Below are positions 23,777 to 34,756 of a stretch of 64,000 bases of DNA, in pieces. The DNA comes from Siphonodentalium dalli (lineage: Eukaryota; Mollusca; Scaphopoda; Gadilida; Siphonodentaliidae): NCBI GenBank assembly GCA_032622095.1, contig CP136067.1:198052052-198116051 (forward strand). Reading direction: 5' to 3'. The translations under genes were made by a program, and so were the position numbers. Below the pieces are notes generated by a model, which was not told where the DNA came from, did not search any database, and saw only the letters and a program-made list of their open reading frames with translations. Each line of letters starts with the position of its first letter. Positions within the stretch are counted from its first letter, which is position 1.

Positions 23777-26066
23777 AACTAAAGGTAAGTTATGTGGTGT
23801 GGTGAGCATGGGTACCATATTAACTCCCAGACTATTATATTTTATTATATGAGAGAACTAAAGGTAAGTCATGTGGTGTGGGGTGTATGGGTACCATATT
23901 AACTCCCAGACTATTATATTTATTATATGAGAGAACTAAAGGTAAGTCATGTGGTGTGGGGTGAATGGGTACCATATTAACTCCCAGACTATTATATTTA
24001 TTATATGAGAGAACTAAAGGTAAGTCATGTGGTGTGGGGTGAATGGGTACCATATTAACTCCCAGACTATTATATTTTATTATATGAGAGAACTAAAGGT
24101 AAGTCATGTGGTGTGGGGTGTATGGGTACCATATTAACTCCCAGACTATTATATTTATTATATGAGAGAACTAAAGGTAAGTCATGTGGTGTGGGGTGAA
24201 TGGGTACCATATTAACTCCCAGACTATTATATTTATTATATGAGAGAACTAAAGGTAAGTCATGTGGTGTGGGGTGTATGGGTACCATATTAACTCCCAG
24301 ACTATTATATTTATTATATGATAGAACTAAAGGTAAGTCATGTGGTGGGGTGAATGGGTACCATATTAACTCCCAGACTATTATATTTATTATATGAGAG
24401 AACTAAAGGTAAGTCATGTGGTGTGGGGTGAATGGGTACCATATTAACTCCCAGACTATTATATTTATTATATGAGAGAACTAAAGGTAAGTCATGTGGT
24501 GTGGGGTGAATGGGTACCCTATCAACTCCCAGACTATTATATTTATTATATGAGAGAACTAAAGGTAAGTCATGTGGTGTGGTGAGCATGGGTACCATAT
24601 CAACTCCCAGACTATTATATTTTATTATATGAGAGAACTAAAGGTAAGTCATGTGGTGTGGGGTGAATGGGTACCATATTAACTCCCAGACTATTATATT
24701 TATTATATGAGAGAACTAAAGGTAAGTCATGTGGTGTGGGGTGAATGGGTACCCTATCAACTCCCAGACTATTATATTTATTATATGAGAGAACTAAAGG
24801 TAAGTCATGTGGTGTGGGGTGAATGGGTACCCTATCAACTCCCAGACTATTATATTTATTATATGAGAGAACTAAAGGTAAGTTATGTGGTGTGGGGTGA
24901 ATGGGTACCATATTAACTCCCAGACTATTATATTTATTATATGAGAGAACTAAAGGTAAGTCATGTGGTGTGGGGTGAATGGGTACCATATTAACTCCCA
25001 GACTATTATATTTATTATATGAGAGAACTAAAGGTAAGTCATGTGGTGTGGGGTGAATGGGTACCATATTAACTCCCAGACTATTATATGTATTATATGA
25101 GAGAACTAAAGGTAAGTCATGTGGTGTGGGGTGAATGGGTACCATATTAACTCCCAGACTATTATATTTATTATATGAGAGAACTAAAGGTAAGTCATGT
25201 GGTGTGGGGTGAATGGGTACCCTATCAACTCCCAGACTATTATATTTATTATATGAGAGAACTAAAGGTAAGTTATGTGGTGTGGGGTGAATGGGTACCA
25301 TATTAACTCCCAGACTATTATATTTATTATATGAGAGAACTAAAGGTAAGTCATGTGGTGTGGGGTGAATGGGTACCATATTAACTCCCAGACTATTATA
25401 TTTATTATATGAGAGAACTAAAGGTAAGTCATGTGGTGTGGGGTGAATGGGTACCATATTAACTCCCAGACTAGTATATGTATTATATGAGAGAACTAAA
25501 GGTAAGTCATGTGGCGTGGGGTGAATGGGTACCCTATCAACTCCCAGACTATTATATTTATTATATGAGAGAACTAAAGGTAAGTTATGTGGTGTGGGGT
25601 GAATGGGTACCATATTAACTCCCAGACTATTATATTTATTATATGAGAGAACTAAAGGTAAGTCATGTGGTGTGGGGTGAATGGGTACCCTATCAACTCC
25701 CAGACTATTATATTTTATTATATGAGAGAACTAAAGGTAAGTCATGTGGTATGGGGTGAATGGGTACCATATTAACTCCCAGACTATTATATTTATTATA
25801 TGAGAGAACTAAAGGTAAGTTATGTGGTGTGGGGTGAATGGGTACCATATTAACTCCCAGACTATTATATTTATTATATGAGAGAACTAAAGGTAAGTCA
25901 TGTGGTGTGGGGTGAATGGGTACCATATTAACTCCCAGACTATTATATTTATTATATGAGAGAACTAAAGGTAAGTTATGTGGTGTGGTGAGCATGGGTA
26001 CCATATCAACTCCCAGACTATTATATTTTATTATATGAGAGAACTAAAGTAAGTCAACTCCCAGAC
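23777..26066 (+). repeat. 78-bp satellite, third block (about 29 units)
   Basis: Unit order and variants match 19980-22269 at a constant offset of 3797 bp with only a few changes (for example ggttccat versus ggtaccat, gagagaac versus gatagaac). Confidence 0.95.
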
Positions 26067-26259
26067 GTAGTGCCGTTTGTGTGGTTTGGAGAGTGGAGGG
26101 GCACTAAGACTGATAATAATGTTTTAGTCGCCAATATCCACAAAAGAAAAATATATATAGTCATCTCCATATTTCGTTTGAATGTGTTTTTGGCGTTGTA
26201 ATTTCATAACCTCGACAATAGGTGACCGAATTAAGTCACATGAACAATTATATCTTCAC
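26067..26259 (+). repeat. Helitron-flank interlude 3, continuous with the Helitron tail
   Basis: Same 193 bp as interludes 1 and 2, but here 'cttcacaact' runs on into 'atcacatttatatggggg', as in the complete Helitrons. This is therefore the original right junction of the array. Confidence 0.9.
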
Positions 26260-26654
26260 AACTATCACATTTATATGGGGGCGGAAATCGGGGCATTCAT
26301 ATAGCGTGTTGACAAAATCCGATACACGGAAGAAAGAACTAAACATACATTTATTATTCTATTAAATAAAGAGAAAACATATATTCTTGCAAAATGAGGG
26401 ACATTGAACAGTTCAGAGGATGGTATGGTTCATGTATTGTAACGCAATTTAGTCTGCCCCATTAAAGATATTTTCCACAATTTGTCAAGAGAGCTGAAAA
26501 TGTATAGAAGGCCTGTTCAAAAATCCAATTTAGTTTCTTCTGAGATCAAAGAAGTAGTACATGACTTTTCAGGATCGCCCAATAATGGCATCTAGCAATG
26601 GTACATCAGCCCGATACAGAGGATTTCATTCACTTTTTTAAATAGAGCGACGTC

Positions 26655-27475
26655 TTAACATAAACAACCTAGAATCTCGCTCTGCATGTGCCAGGCACAT
26701 GTAGCTGGTTTATATAGCACTTATACTATTATTAGCCATGTCTTAACATAAACAACATAGAATCTCGTTGTGTCAGGCATATCTAGTTGGTGTATATAGC
26801 ACTTATACTATTATTAGCCATGTCTTAACATAAACAACATATCATTTCGTTGTGTCAGACATATGTAGTTGGTGTATATAGCACTTATACTATTATTAGC
26901 CATGTCTTAACAAAAACAACATAGAATCTCGTTGTGTCAGGCATATGTAGTTGGTGTATATAGCACTTATACTATTATTAGCCATGTCTTAACATAAACA
27001 ACATAGAATCTCGTTGTATCAGGCACATGTAGCTGGTGTATATAGTACTTATACTATTATTAGCCATGTCTTAACATAAACAACATAGAATCTCGTTGTA
27101 TCAGGCACATGTAGCTGGTGTATATATCACTTATACTATTATTAGCCATGTCTTAACATAAACAACATAGAATCTCGTTGTATCAGGCACATGTAGCTGG
27201 TGTATATATCACTTATACTATTGTTAGCCATGTCTTAACACAAACAACATAGACTCTCGTTGCGCCAGGCACATGTAGCTGGTGTATATAGCACTTATAC
27301 TATTGTTAGCCATGTCTTAACATAAACAACATAGAATCTCGTTGCGCCAGGCACATGTAGCTGGTGTATATAGCACTTATACTATTATTAGCCATGTCTT
27401 AACACAAACAACATAGAATATCGTTGTGTCAGACACATATAGTTGGTGTATATAGCAACACTTATACTATTATGA
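26655..27475 (+). repeat. 82-bp tandem array (about ten units) in the Helitron tail
   Basis: Units read 'gccatgtcttaacataaaca', 'acatagaatctcgttg', 'catgtagctggtgtatat' and 'cacttatactattatta'. Complete Helitrons at 53 and 58 kb carry one such unit at the same place ('cataaacaactcaaaatctc'), so this is a local expansion. Confidence 0.9.
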
Positions 27476-27564
27476 GCCAGCGTGGTATCATCAACATAAG
27501 AGCACCTGGGCATTACTATACAAAAATGTATATTAACGGTGTCCTCAAAATCTTAGTCTAACCC

Positions 27565-27578
27565 GGGGGGGGGGGGGG
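27565..27578 (+). repeat. G14 run
   Basis: Fourteen G follow 'agtctaaccc' at the exact point where Helitron similarity ends. GTGGGTGGGTGG-like text follows near 27608. Confidence 0.95.
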
Positions 27579-28426
27579 TGGGGTCATTAACTTTTTCCAT
27601 ACATTAGACCGGGTGGGTGGGTAGTTCAGCCGCGAAAAAGGTCACTTTTTTCCAAGTGGTCACAATTTGTTCCTCTTACAACATTTCTGCAACATAACTG
27701 CCTAAAAGTGTTCAGCATCATTGCTAATGTGTGCATGACACACGGCAGTGTTGAGGGGGTAGTTAGTGTGTATTTAGGCATGGTGCTTCTCAGACATCCA
27801 GATTACGAACCAACTCTCAGGAATTTGCCTTTTACATCCGATCACATTGCTATGTACCAATGCTACTGGTTCCAGACGAACATGGACATTTATGTAGCAC
27901 AGGAATAAACTTTAATGTAAATAAAATGAAAAAGCTATTAATTTATGGCATTAATATTTACTCATTTTACCTGATCAGACCAGATGACCCAATCAAAATT
28001 GAATCGGAACTCGGGCATGGGACTGTAGACTGCAACAATGCATATCACTGAGATAACAATCTTGAGATGGTGGGACCCAGATAATAGTTTGGGCGAGCAT
28101 ACATAGAACTTGAATGTGTAGATATAAAAATTAGTTTTGTAATTTATGGTGGATTCCAGCTCGGAGAGTTAATTGCCAGGTGGTGTTGCCTAATATTTTT
28201 TTCAAAAATCATAATTGACATAAATTCACGTGATACTATGGGATACATCTAAAGTTACACTTGCGGTGCTGAAAGGAAGGTTCACTAATACTTTTATACT
28301 TGTTTACATGTATAATGAGCTACCTCAGACAATATTTGGGGATGAAACCATAAATAATTTACTGATCGAAGTGTACATATCAAAGAACTTTGTTTCTACA
28401 CAGGAGTATAACAACTATAATAGTCC
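27579..28426. other. No recognised gene
   Basis: Short plus frames at 27708-27908 and 28230-28430 have protein-like texture but no motif, splice frame or known family. Confidence 0.4.
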
Positions 28427-28745
28427 ATGAGCCAGGCTCCCCAAAAATGGAAACTGGTACCAATTTGGTGGGCATATTCTACCTAACGTTTTCTGAAATC
28501 TCATAGTCTGAAGTTTATGTCAGTGTTGGGGCACACTGGGGCAGTGTAGCTTAGTGTGGAAAATGTTTGTTTCCATGGCAACGGAGTGTGTTTTTTCCGG
28601 TATAAAACATATGCCTATAATGGTCTCTACCAATAAAGTTTAATGCAGTAACTCTATCTTGGCATTAATATGGGGTGCTATCATTGGTGGGCTTTAATTT
28701 GACACTGGAGATTTCACCAATATATGTCAAGGTCAAATACAAAGG
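28427..28745 (+). repeat. Left arm of a ~320-bp inverted repeat pair
   Basis: Runs from 'ccatgagccagg' through 'ggtgggc', 'gcagtgtagcttagtgtg' and 'ttaatgcagtaactctatc' to 'caaggtca'. The reverse complement lies at about 33885-34198, with visible but moderate divergence. Confidence 0.8.
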
Positions 28746-28879
28746 TCAAGGTCATTGACTAAAATAATAGCTTTTTTCATATCGGGTCATACATTTTCTA
28801 CCCAATAAGTTTAAATATCAGGTTTGATTACGTTATCTTTACTCGGAAATAATCTAGAGCATATAGGCTACACGGAGAA

Positions 28880-29945
28880 CTGTGTTATGGTTGCAACTGA
28901 CAAGTTGGTCATGAGATAACGACCTCTAAACTTTGTGGCCATTTTCAAAATAGGTCGAAATCAGTTATTTCCCAAGATATCGTGCTTTTGTGTATATTAT
29001 AGAGTTATTTACTTATCTGGGGTCCGTTAGTGGTTGAATTGTGAATTTATTGACTAAAGCCCGAAACTTATACACATATATACTTAGTTATAGGGAAAAC
29101 GTTTTGGAGGGCGTGCCCAGGTGGGGGTGGTGTTAAATGTCATTATAAACTCAAGTCTCCGTGACAACGACACCATATATTTGAAGAAAAATACAAAATA
29201 TGCCGCTTTTGAGAATCAACGAACCTTGTTTTTTTTGTATGGCACATTTTAGTCACATTTTAATCGGCATTTTAAGTACTACCTTGTTGTGGTAATTGTG
29301 ACAGTACATAAACGACGATGCATTACCATGAAGACCAAAATAACTGCAATTTTGTAACTTTAGTAACTAAATCATGAAACTTCACATATGTGTTCCGTAG
29401 TTATAATGGACACCTTTGGGGGATGCCCAGTGAGATGTTTGACAAACTGTCGAGATAAAATCTGGTTTCCATGGCAACGGCATCAAATATTATTATTGAA
29501 AATCCAACTGCTGGAAGCCTGAGCCTAATTGTGTATGACGAAATAATGTGAACTCATATTGCCATTAAGGATCCATCAGTGAACTGGGCTATATGCCCTA
29601 TAGGGTCAAGGTCAATTGCTACAGTCAATGTCATTGGAAAAGGGTAATATTTGGTCAAGTTTTTATAATTGGGCTCATATTCGACTACCTCTAGTGGGTT
29701 AGTCATGAAAGCAATCCCCACAATCATGCATAACTTTGTGGTAATACATTATTCATGATACATTACCCTTGAGATACAATCACAACAAAATAAACACGAT
29801 TTTTGACATCAACTAAAGCACGATACTGCACTTATATGTTTCTTGGTTATAGTGAAAACTTTTTAGACGGGGCCGTTCCTAGCTGAGGGGTAATATATCC
29901 ATATACAATATAGTTCCCATGTCAATGACACTAGCGAGTTTGCGA
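28880..29945 (+). repeat. Three diverged ~400-bp direct units
   Basis: Segments near 28950-29190, 29330-29520 and 29790-29940 share 'actaaa.c.cgaaactt', 'gttatagtg.aaac.ttttgga', 'cccagtg' and 'ccatggcaacg.ca'. Strong divergence indicates age. Confidence 0.5.
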
Positions 29946-32900
29946 TATCCGTCCGACGGGTACCGGTGAATCGGTGAAATTCGTCAAGCTCACTTGCGTA
30001 CTTTCAATGCAGCGCATACAGCGGTAGGGATTTGGAACGGGTAGATGTATCCCATTGACCGGTAATCTTTCACTAAAGTTTTCTCACTCAAAAGTACATT
30101 AATTCTATGAAATAGAAGTCAGCTATGCATTAATCTATTCATTGCATGATTTCATGGTCAAATCTCATTGATAAATCTGTCATTTACGCCATGATTTATG
30201 CTCAAAGTGTCGAGGCGGCTTCTTGCACTTAGATAACTACGGAACGCTAATTTGTTCACTAACAACTATCTTCACTCCAGTAAAGACATGTCATGATTAA
30301 AATTACTCGAACCTTTAATTCAATGGTCCCCATGTCATCAGATTCCAACACAATGCTATCCACAGTCAACTATAGTATACATTTGCCCAAAACATGTTAT
30401 TTATCAACATTTATTTAAATGAAAAAAACACTTGATTTTAGAGTTATACATCTTCATCCGCAATTTGGTCCTAGACCGTCTTCTCGTCGACTGTTTACTG
30501 GGCCTCTAAAATTTATCGGTGGTGAAAAATAATAGATTTCAAAAATCTGCCTGAACTGTAGTCTGTTCTAAATGGATCAGTAGTCTTGTTACCACAAATC
30601 CTGTTGTGGGAGGGTGCCGACTAATATAAGAGCATGTGTAGATCTGAACATGGAAATTGCACAATCATAACATATAGTGCTCTAATGCCAGGCAAATCAC
30701 GCCCTGATTTGTCTTTCTTAAATTAATTATCAGTTTTGACGGGCCACTGCATGGGGAGAGACCAGGATACACCGGGTCGACCATGGTTCGGTCCGATGTG
30801 AGAACGTTTTTAAATCTGAATATGAAAATTGATAATCCTAGCATCTATAGACTGTCCCCAAGCTTTTCATTTGTTGGATATTTCAAACCTAAGGTTGGAA
30901 AATTTCCAACTGTTAACCAATACAGTCCGAATTTGTTTACCAACAGGAGGAAAATATGCAAATGTTGGTCTGAAACAATAACAATTCCCAACTAATAATT
31001 TTTTGGGAAAATCAAACTCAATAATTTCAACCTTGTTTTGGTGTGAAATTTCCAACTGACGTGCTAGGTATATGAATATTCCAACTGTTGAACAATTTTA
31101 CAACAGTTGAAGTGAAACACCCCACCCCTCTCGTCACGTCTCTGTATCGACCCTTTGTGCATGAGCATAAACATATCGTGAATGTATTACACTTTTGAAT
31201 ACAACCGTTTAGTTATTTTATCGTATGTGGGTGGTAGCTGATTTCTCATTTTAATATAGATTAGATATTTACCACTTGAACGGACATGGCTCATTTGAAC
31301 ATCAAGACTGTTCTATATTATAGTGGTGGAGATATATAGATCGACAATGAGACGAAATACCGATATACACACCTTATACTCTACACAACCTTACCCACGC
31401 CAGAGCCACTTTCAACTGTTTTGGTTTTTGTTTCGTATAGAAGTGAAGCAAACGCTCTTTATTTATATTTATATTAACATAACATTTTAGGCCTGTGATT
31501 GAAGGATACAATATAATGACACAGCTGGTTTTTATCTAGTATCTGTATATTTTCGAATATGTGTCTGTCTGCATGTCCACTATTTTTTAGAAAAGAATGA
31601 GGCCATCTATAGCTATATGACTAATAGAGATAATATTTACCAGAAATGTAACGGTGTGGTTTATAGAACTAGCAAAGGTGTCTCTATCTTGATGGCGCGG
31701 ATGGGGTTCGGGGCTCTTTACAAAAAATAATAAAAGAAGTATTTGACGTCGGTTGCCGCAAAACATGTAAATACACATCGTGACACATTTGCACTATATA
31801 TGTATCGATAATTGGTCTCATTCGTGGTCCACTTATCAATACCTGCTATTGTGCCCATGCATGTCGTTGCATTGAATTCAACAAAATACACGTGAACGGG
31901 ACGTGTACGGGTAAATCGATTAACATCGTCGTGGTTACTTGGGTACTTTCAATGCAGCTCATAAAGCAATAGCGATTTAGAACGGGTAGATGTGTCCCAT
32001 TGACAGGTAACCTTTCACTACGATTTATCACTCAAAGGTTCATGAATTACAGGTAATTCAAGTCAGCTATGCGTTAACCTATCTATTGCAAGATTTCATG
32101 GGCACACATCCTGCATTGATAAAGTTGTCATTTTAAACCAGGTTCTATGTTCAAATTCTCGAGGCGGCTTCTAGCACTTTTTTCACCAACAACGTTGTTC
32201 ACTACATTAATGAGAGGTTGTGGTTGACAGAGTGAGTAGATGGTGTTATAACGCAGTCTCGACCCATTGCAGCAACGTTTCTATAGATTGTATCCGCGTT
32301 ACGAGGGGCGTCCACCTTCTAACTACACCGCATTTTCACCCCTCCCCATCCTCTTGGACTTTGATTTTCCCAACTGGTCCCCCACATCCGCCTGAATGGT
32401 AGCAAATTCTAAATGAATCTTTTTGTCACTAGCCGGGGGTGGGTATAATCCATTAGACCGACAAGTACAAGACAATGTGTAGATCTGAGCCTGAACAATC
32501 CCCGATTTGTTTTTTTCTTAAATTAATTATCGGTTTCTGACTGGCCAATGGGGAGGGACTGGGACACACCGGATCGAACATGGTTCGTCCCGGTGTGAGA
32601 AATATTTGAAATCTGAACATGAAATTTTCTAAATCCTAGCATCCAGACTGGCATCAAACTTTCCATTTGTTGACATTTTGATACCTGACACCCCCAAAAG
32701 TTGGAAAATTTTCAACAGTTTTTGATAGCCATTTCAGTCCAAATGTTTTACCAAAAACAGGAAAATATCAAATGTTGGTCTAAAAACTATAAATTCTCCA
32801 CTAATAAATTGATGGAATATTAAACTACGAGAACAATTTCAACCTATTGTTGGTGTGAAATTTCCAACAAATGTTGTGTCAAGTATATCAAATTTCCAAC

Positions 32901-33310
32901 TGTTGAACATTTGACCAAAGTTTGGGGGGGGGCTGAAACACCCCCGTTATCACGTCCCTGTCTCAACCCTTTGTACTAGGGCATCAATATATAGTGGATT
33001 TATCGATGTATTGCACATTTTAATACGACCGTTTAGTTATATTATCGTATGTAGATGGGGACTGATTTCTCATTTTAATATATATTTACCATCTGAATGG
33101 ACATGGCACATTTGAACCTCAATACTGGTGTATATTGTAGTGGGGATAATATAGGTCGCTGAAGACACGAAATACCTATACATACTCTACAAAATCTAAG
33201 CATAATCAGAGCGAGTTTCAGCTGTTTTCTGTGTTTCGCACAGATGTGAAGTAAACGCTCTTTATTCAATCCGTATAACAAACAGACAACATTTTAACAC
33301 ATTTTATCGT
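29946..33310 (+). repeat. Old direct duplication of ~1.4-1.5 kb
   Basis: 29950-31500 and about 31890-33310 align in order: 'ctttcaatgcagc', 'gaacgggtagatgt.tcccattga', 'tcgaggcggcttct', 'ttaaattaattatc', 'catggttcg', 'cgtttagttat' and 'aaacgctctttatt'. Spacing drifts from about 1940 to 1800 bp through indels. No coding potential is seen. Confidence 0.75.
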
Positions 33311-33429
33311 TACCAAGTTTAACTTTTCAAACCTACCTCCGGGTTTAGATCCCGAAAAATCCCTATTCTTGAGATAAATGATCCCCTTGCCCCGACCCTT
33401 CGATCTGTTAAAAAATTCCAAACCATTGT

Positions 33430-33870
33430 TTACTTAATATGACTAAATATTCCCCAACAAAAATAGGGGACAAATTCGGTCTTACACACATAACCATAGA
33501 TTCAGACCACACACATAACCATAGATTCACTCCATGTATGCATATACACCCCATCAATGGCCATAAAGTCCTTCCTTTTATACCAATACCCCGCACACTC
33601 GGCAATGCATACACACCTGGCTTGAAAATACACCTCACCCATGACAATCACATAGCAAATGTATTACCATACAGTCACTCCTTGTATACATATTCACACC
33701 ACCTTTTGCCAAAGGTCTCCCCTGTATACATATTCGCCACACACATGGCCATATAGCCTCTCAATATATACATCAGACCCATAGCCATAGATTCACTCCA
33801 AATATATATATATATAGTTGCCACACACATGGCCATATAGCCACTCAAGATATACATATAAACCACACAT
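33430..33870 (+). repeat. Degenerate minisatellite (cacacatggccatatagcc)
   Basis: Imperfect units of about 45-60 bp repeat 'cacacataaccatagattca' or 'cacacatggccatatagcc' and 'atatacat'. Overlapping frames on both strands are by-products. Confidence 0.7.
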
Positions 33871-33884
33871 ATAAACCACAACTT

Positions 33885-34198
33885 GACCTTTGTGTGTGAC
33901 CTTGACCTCTATAGGTGAAATCCCCGCGTCAAAATAAAGACCACCAAGGGTTTCACCCCATATTAGTGTAAGGATAGAGTTACTGCATTCAACTTTCTAG
34001 TAGTAGACCATTATAAGTATATTTTGAAAACTGGCCAAAAACACCCTTCGTTGGCATGGAAACACCAATTTTGCACACTAAGCTACACTGCCACAGTGCG
34101 CCCCAGCACTCAGATGAATTTCAGATTATAAGCTTTGAGAAAAATGTTGATAGAATTTGCCCACCAAAATGGTACCATTCTCGGTCATGGCTCATGGA
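33885..34198 (-). repeat. Right arm of the inverted repeat pair
   Basis: Inverted copy of 28427-28745, ending 'catggctcatggact'. It stops just before the LINE C-terminal remnant at 34214. Confidence 0.8.
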
Positions 34199-34213
34199 CT
34201 ATAAACCCTATGA

Positions 34214-34357
34214 ACTAATCGCGCGAAGACTACAAAATTCAAAAACTCATTCTTTCCTAAAATACTCAAGGACTGGAATACTCTAGAAGAAGACAGCATG
34301 CGATCCATCCAAATGACAATTGACGGAGAACCAGCCGAAACCAACAAAACGTCCTAA
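34214..34357 (+). pseudogene. LINE C-terminal remnant
   Basis: The frame after TGA (34211-34213) reads TNRAKTTKFKNSFFPKILKD, then WNTLEEDSM..., to TAA at 34355. The 'KFKNSFFPKILKDWNTL' block matches the terminal signature of non-LTR polyproteins, a different copy from that at 12638. A short (atacag)n-like 3' tail follows at about 34395-34415. Everything upstream of this block is missing. Confidence 0.7.
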
Positions 34358-34756
34358 ATAATACCATTCGAACGGATCATGCGCGAATACCAATACAGAT
34401 ACAGAGATACAGATTATCAGCACATGTAGTATGTGTGTTATTTATTTTTTTCAGGTGTTCTTTTTAGATCCTATTTCGTGTTATTACAGAAGTTGGAATA
34501 ACTTAGAAGAACCAGAAACGGAAATAGAGTAACTGTAATACTGACTATCAAGCTTAAATGGTGTGAGACTACATATTTGGAGATAAAAGGGGTTGGGTGG
34601 GGTTGCATGAAATTGGAAAAATATTTGTTCTGGGGTGGTGGGTACCTAAGAGCCGGAAAAAGTTTTTTTCAGCCTACTGTCATGTCACTTTGTTCTGACC
34701 CCCTTGTCTAAGGGTGGATACACTCATGCATGTAATGTCTGTATGTAAAATACAAA

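Larger units (their letters stand above)
13184..27564 (+). mobile_element. Expanded Helitron-like (pearl-like) non-autonomous element, 3' end lost
   Basis: The left part (TATATTTGCGAAYGTCTGTC, TTCTATAG, 'ggggaccatct') and the right part ('acaattatatcttc', 'atatttatatggg', 'catgacttttcagga', 'catgtagctgg') match the two complete copies at 53339-56088 and 58324-60903. Here it is about 14.4 kb instead of 2.6-2.7 kb because four tandem arrays sit inside, plus a piggyBac-type MITE. The match stops at 'agtctaaccc' next to a G14 run at 27565, so the CTAG terminus is missing. The 5' TC end is also diverged, so the left boundary is approximate. Confidence 0.7.

Noticed and set aside
33408-33881. Overlapping ORFs of 68-105 codons on both strands
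   Set aside because: They lie in a degenerate cacacatggccatatag minisatellite and match no protein family.
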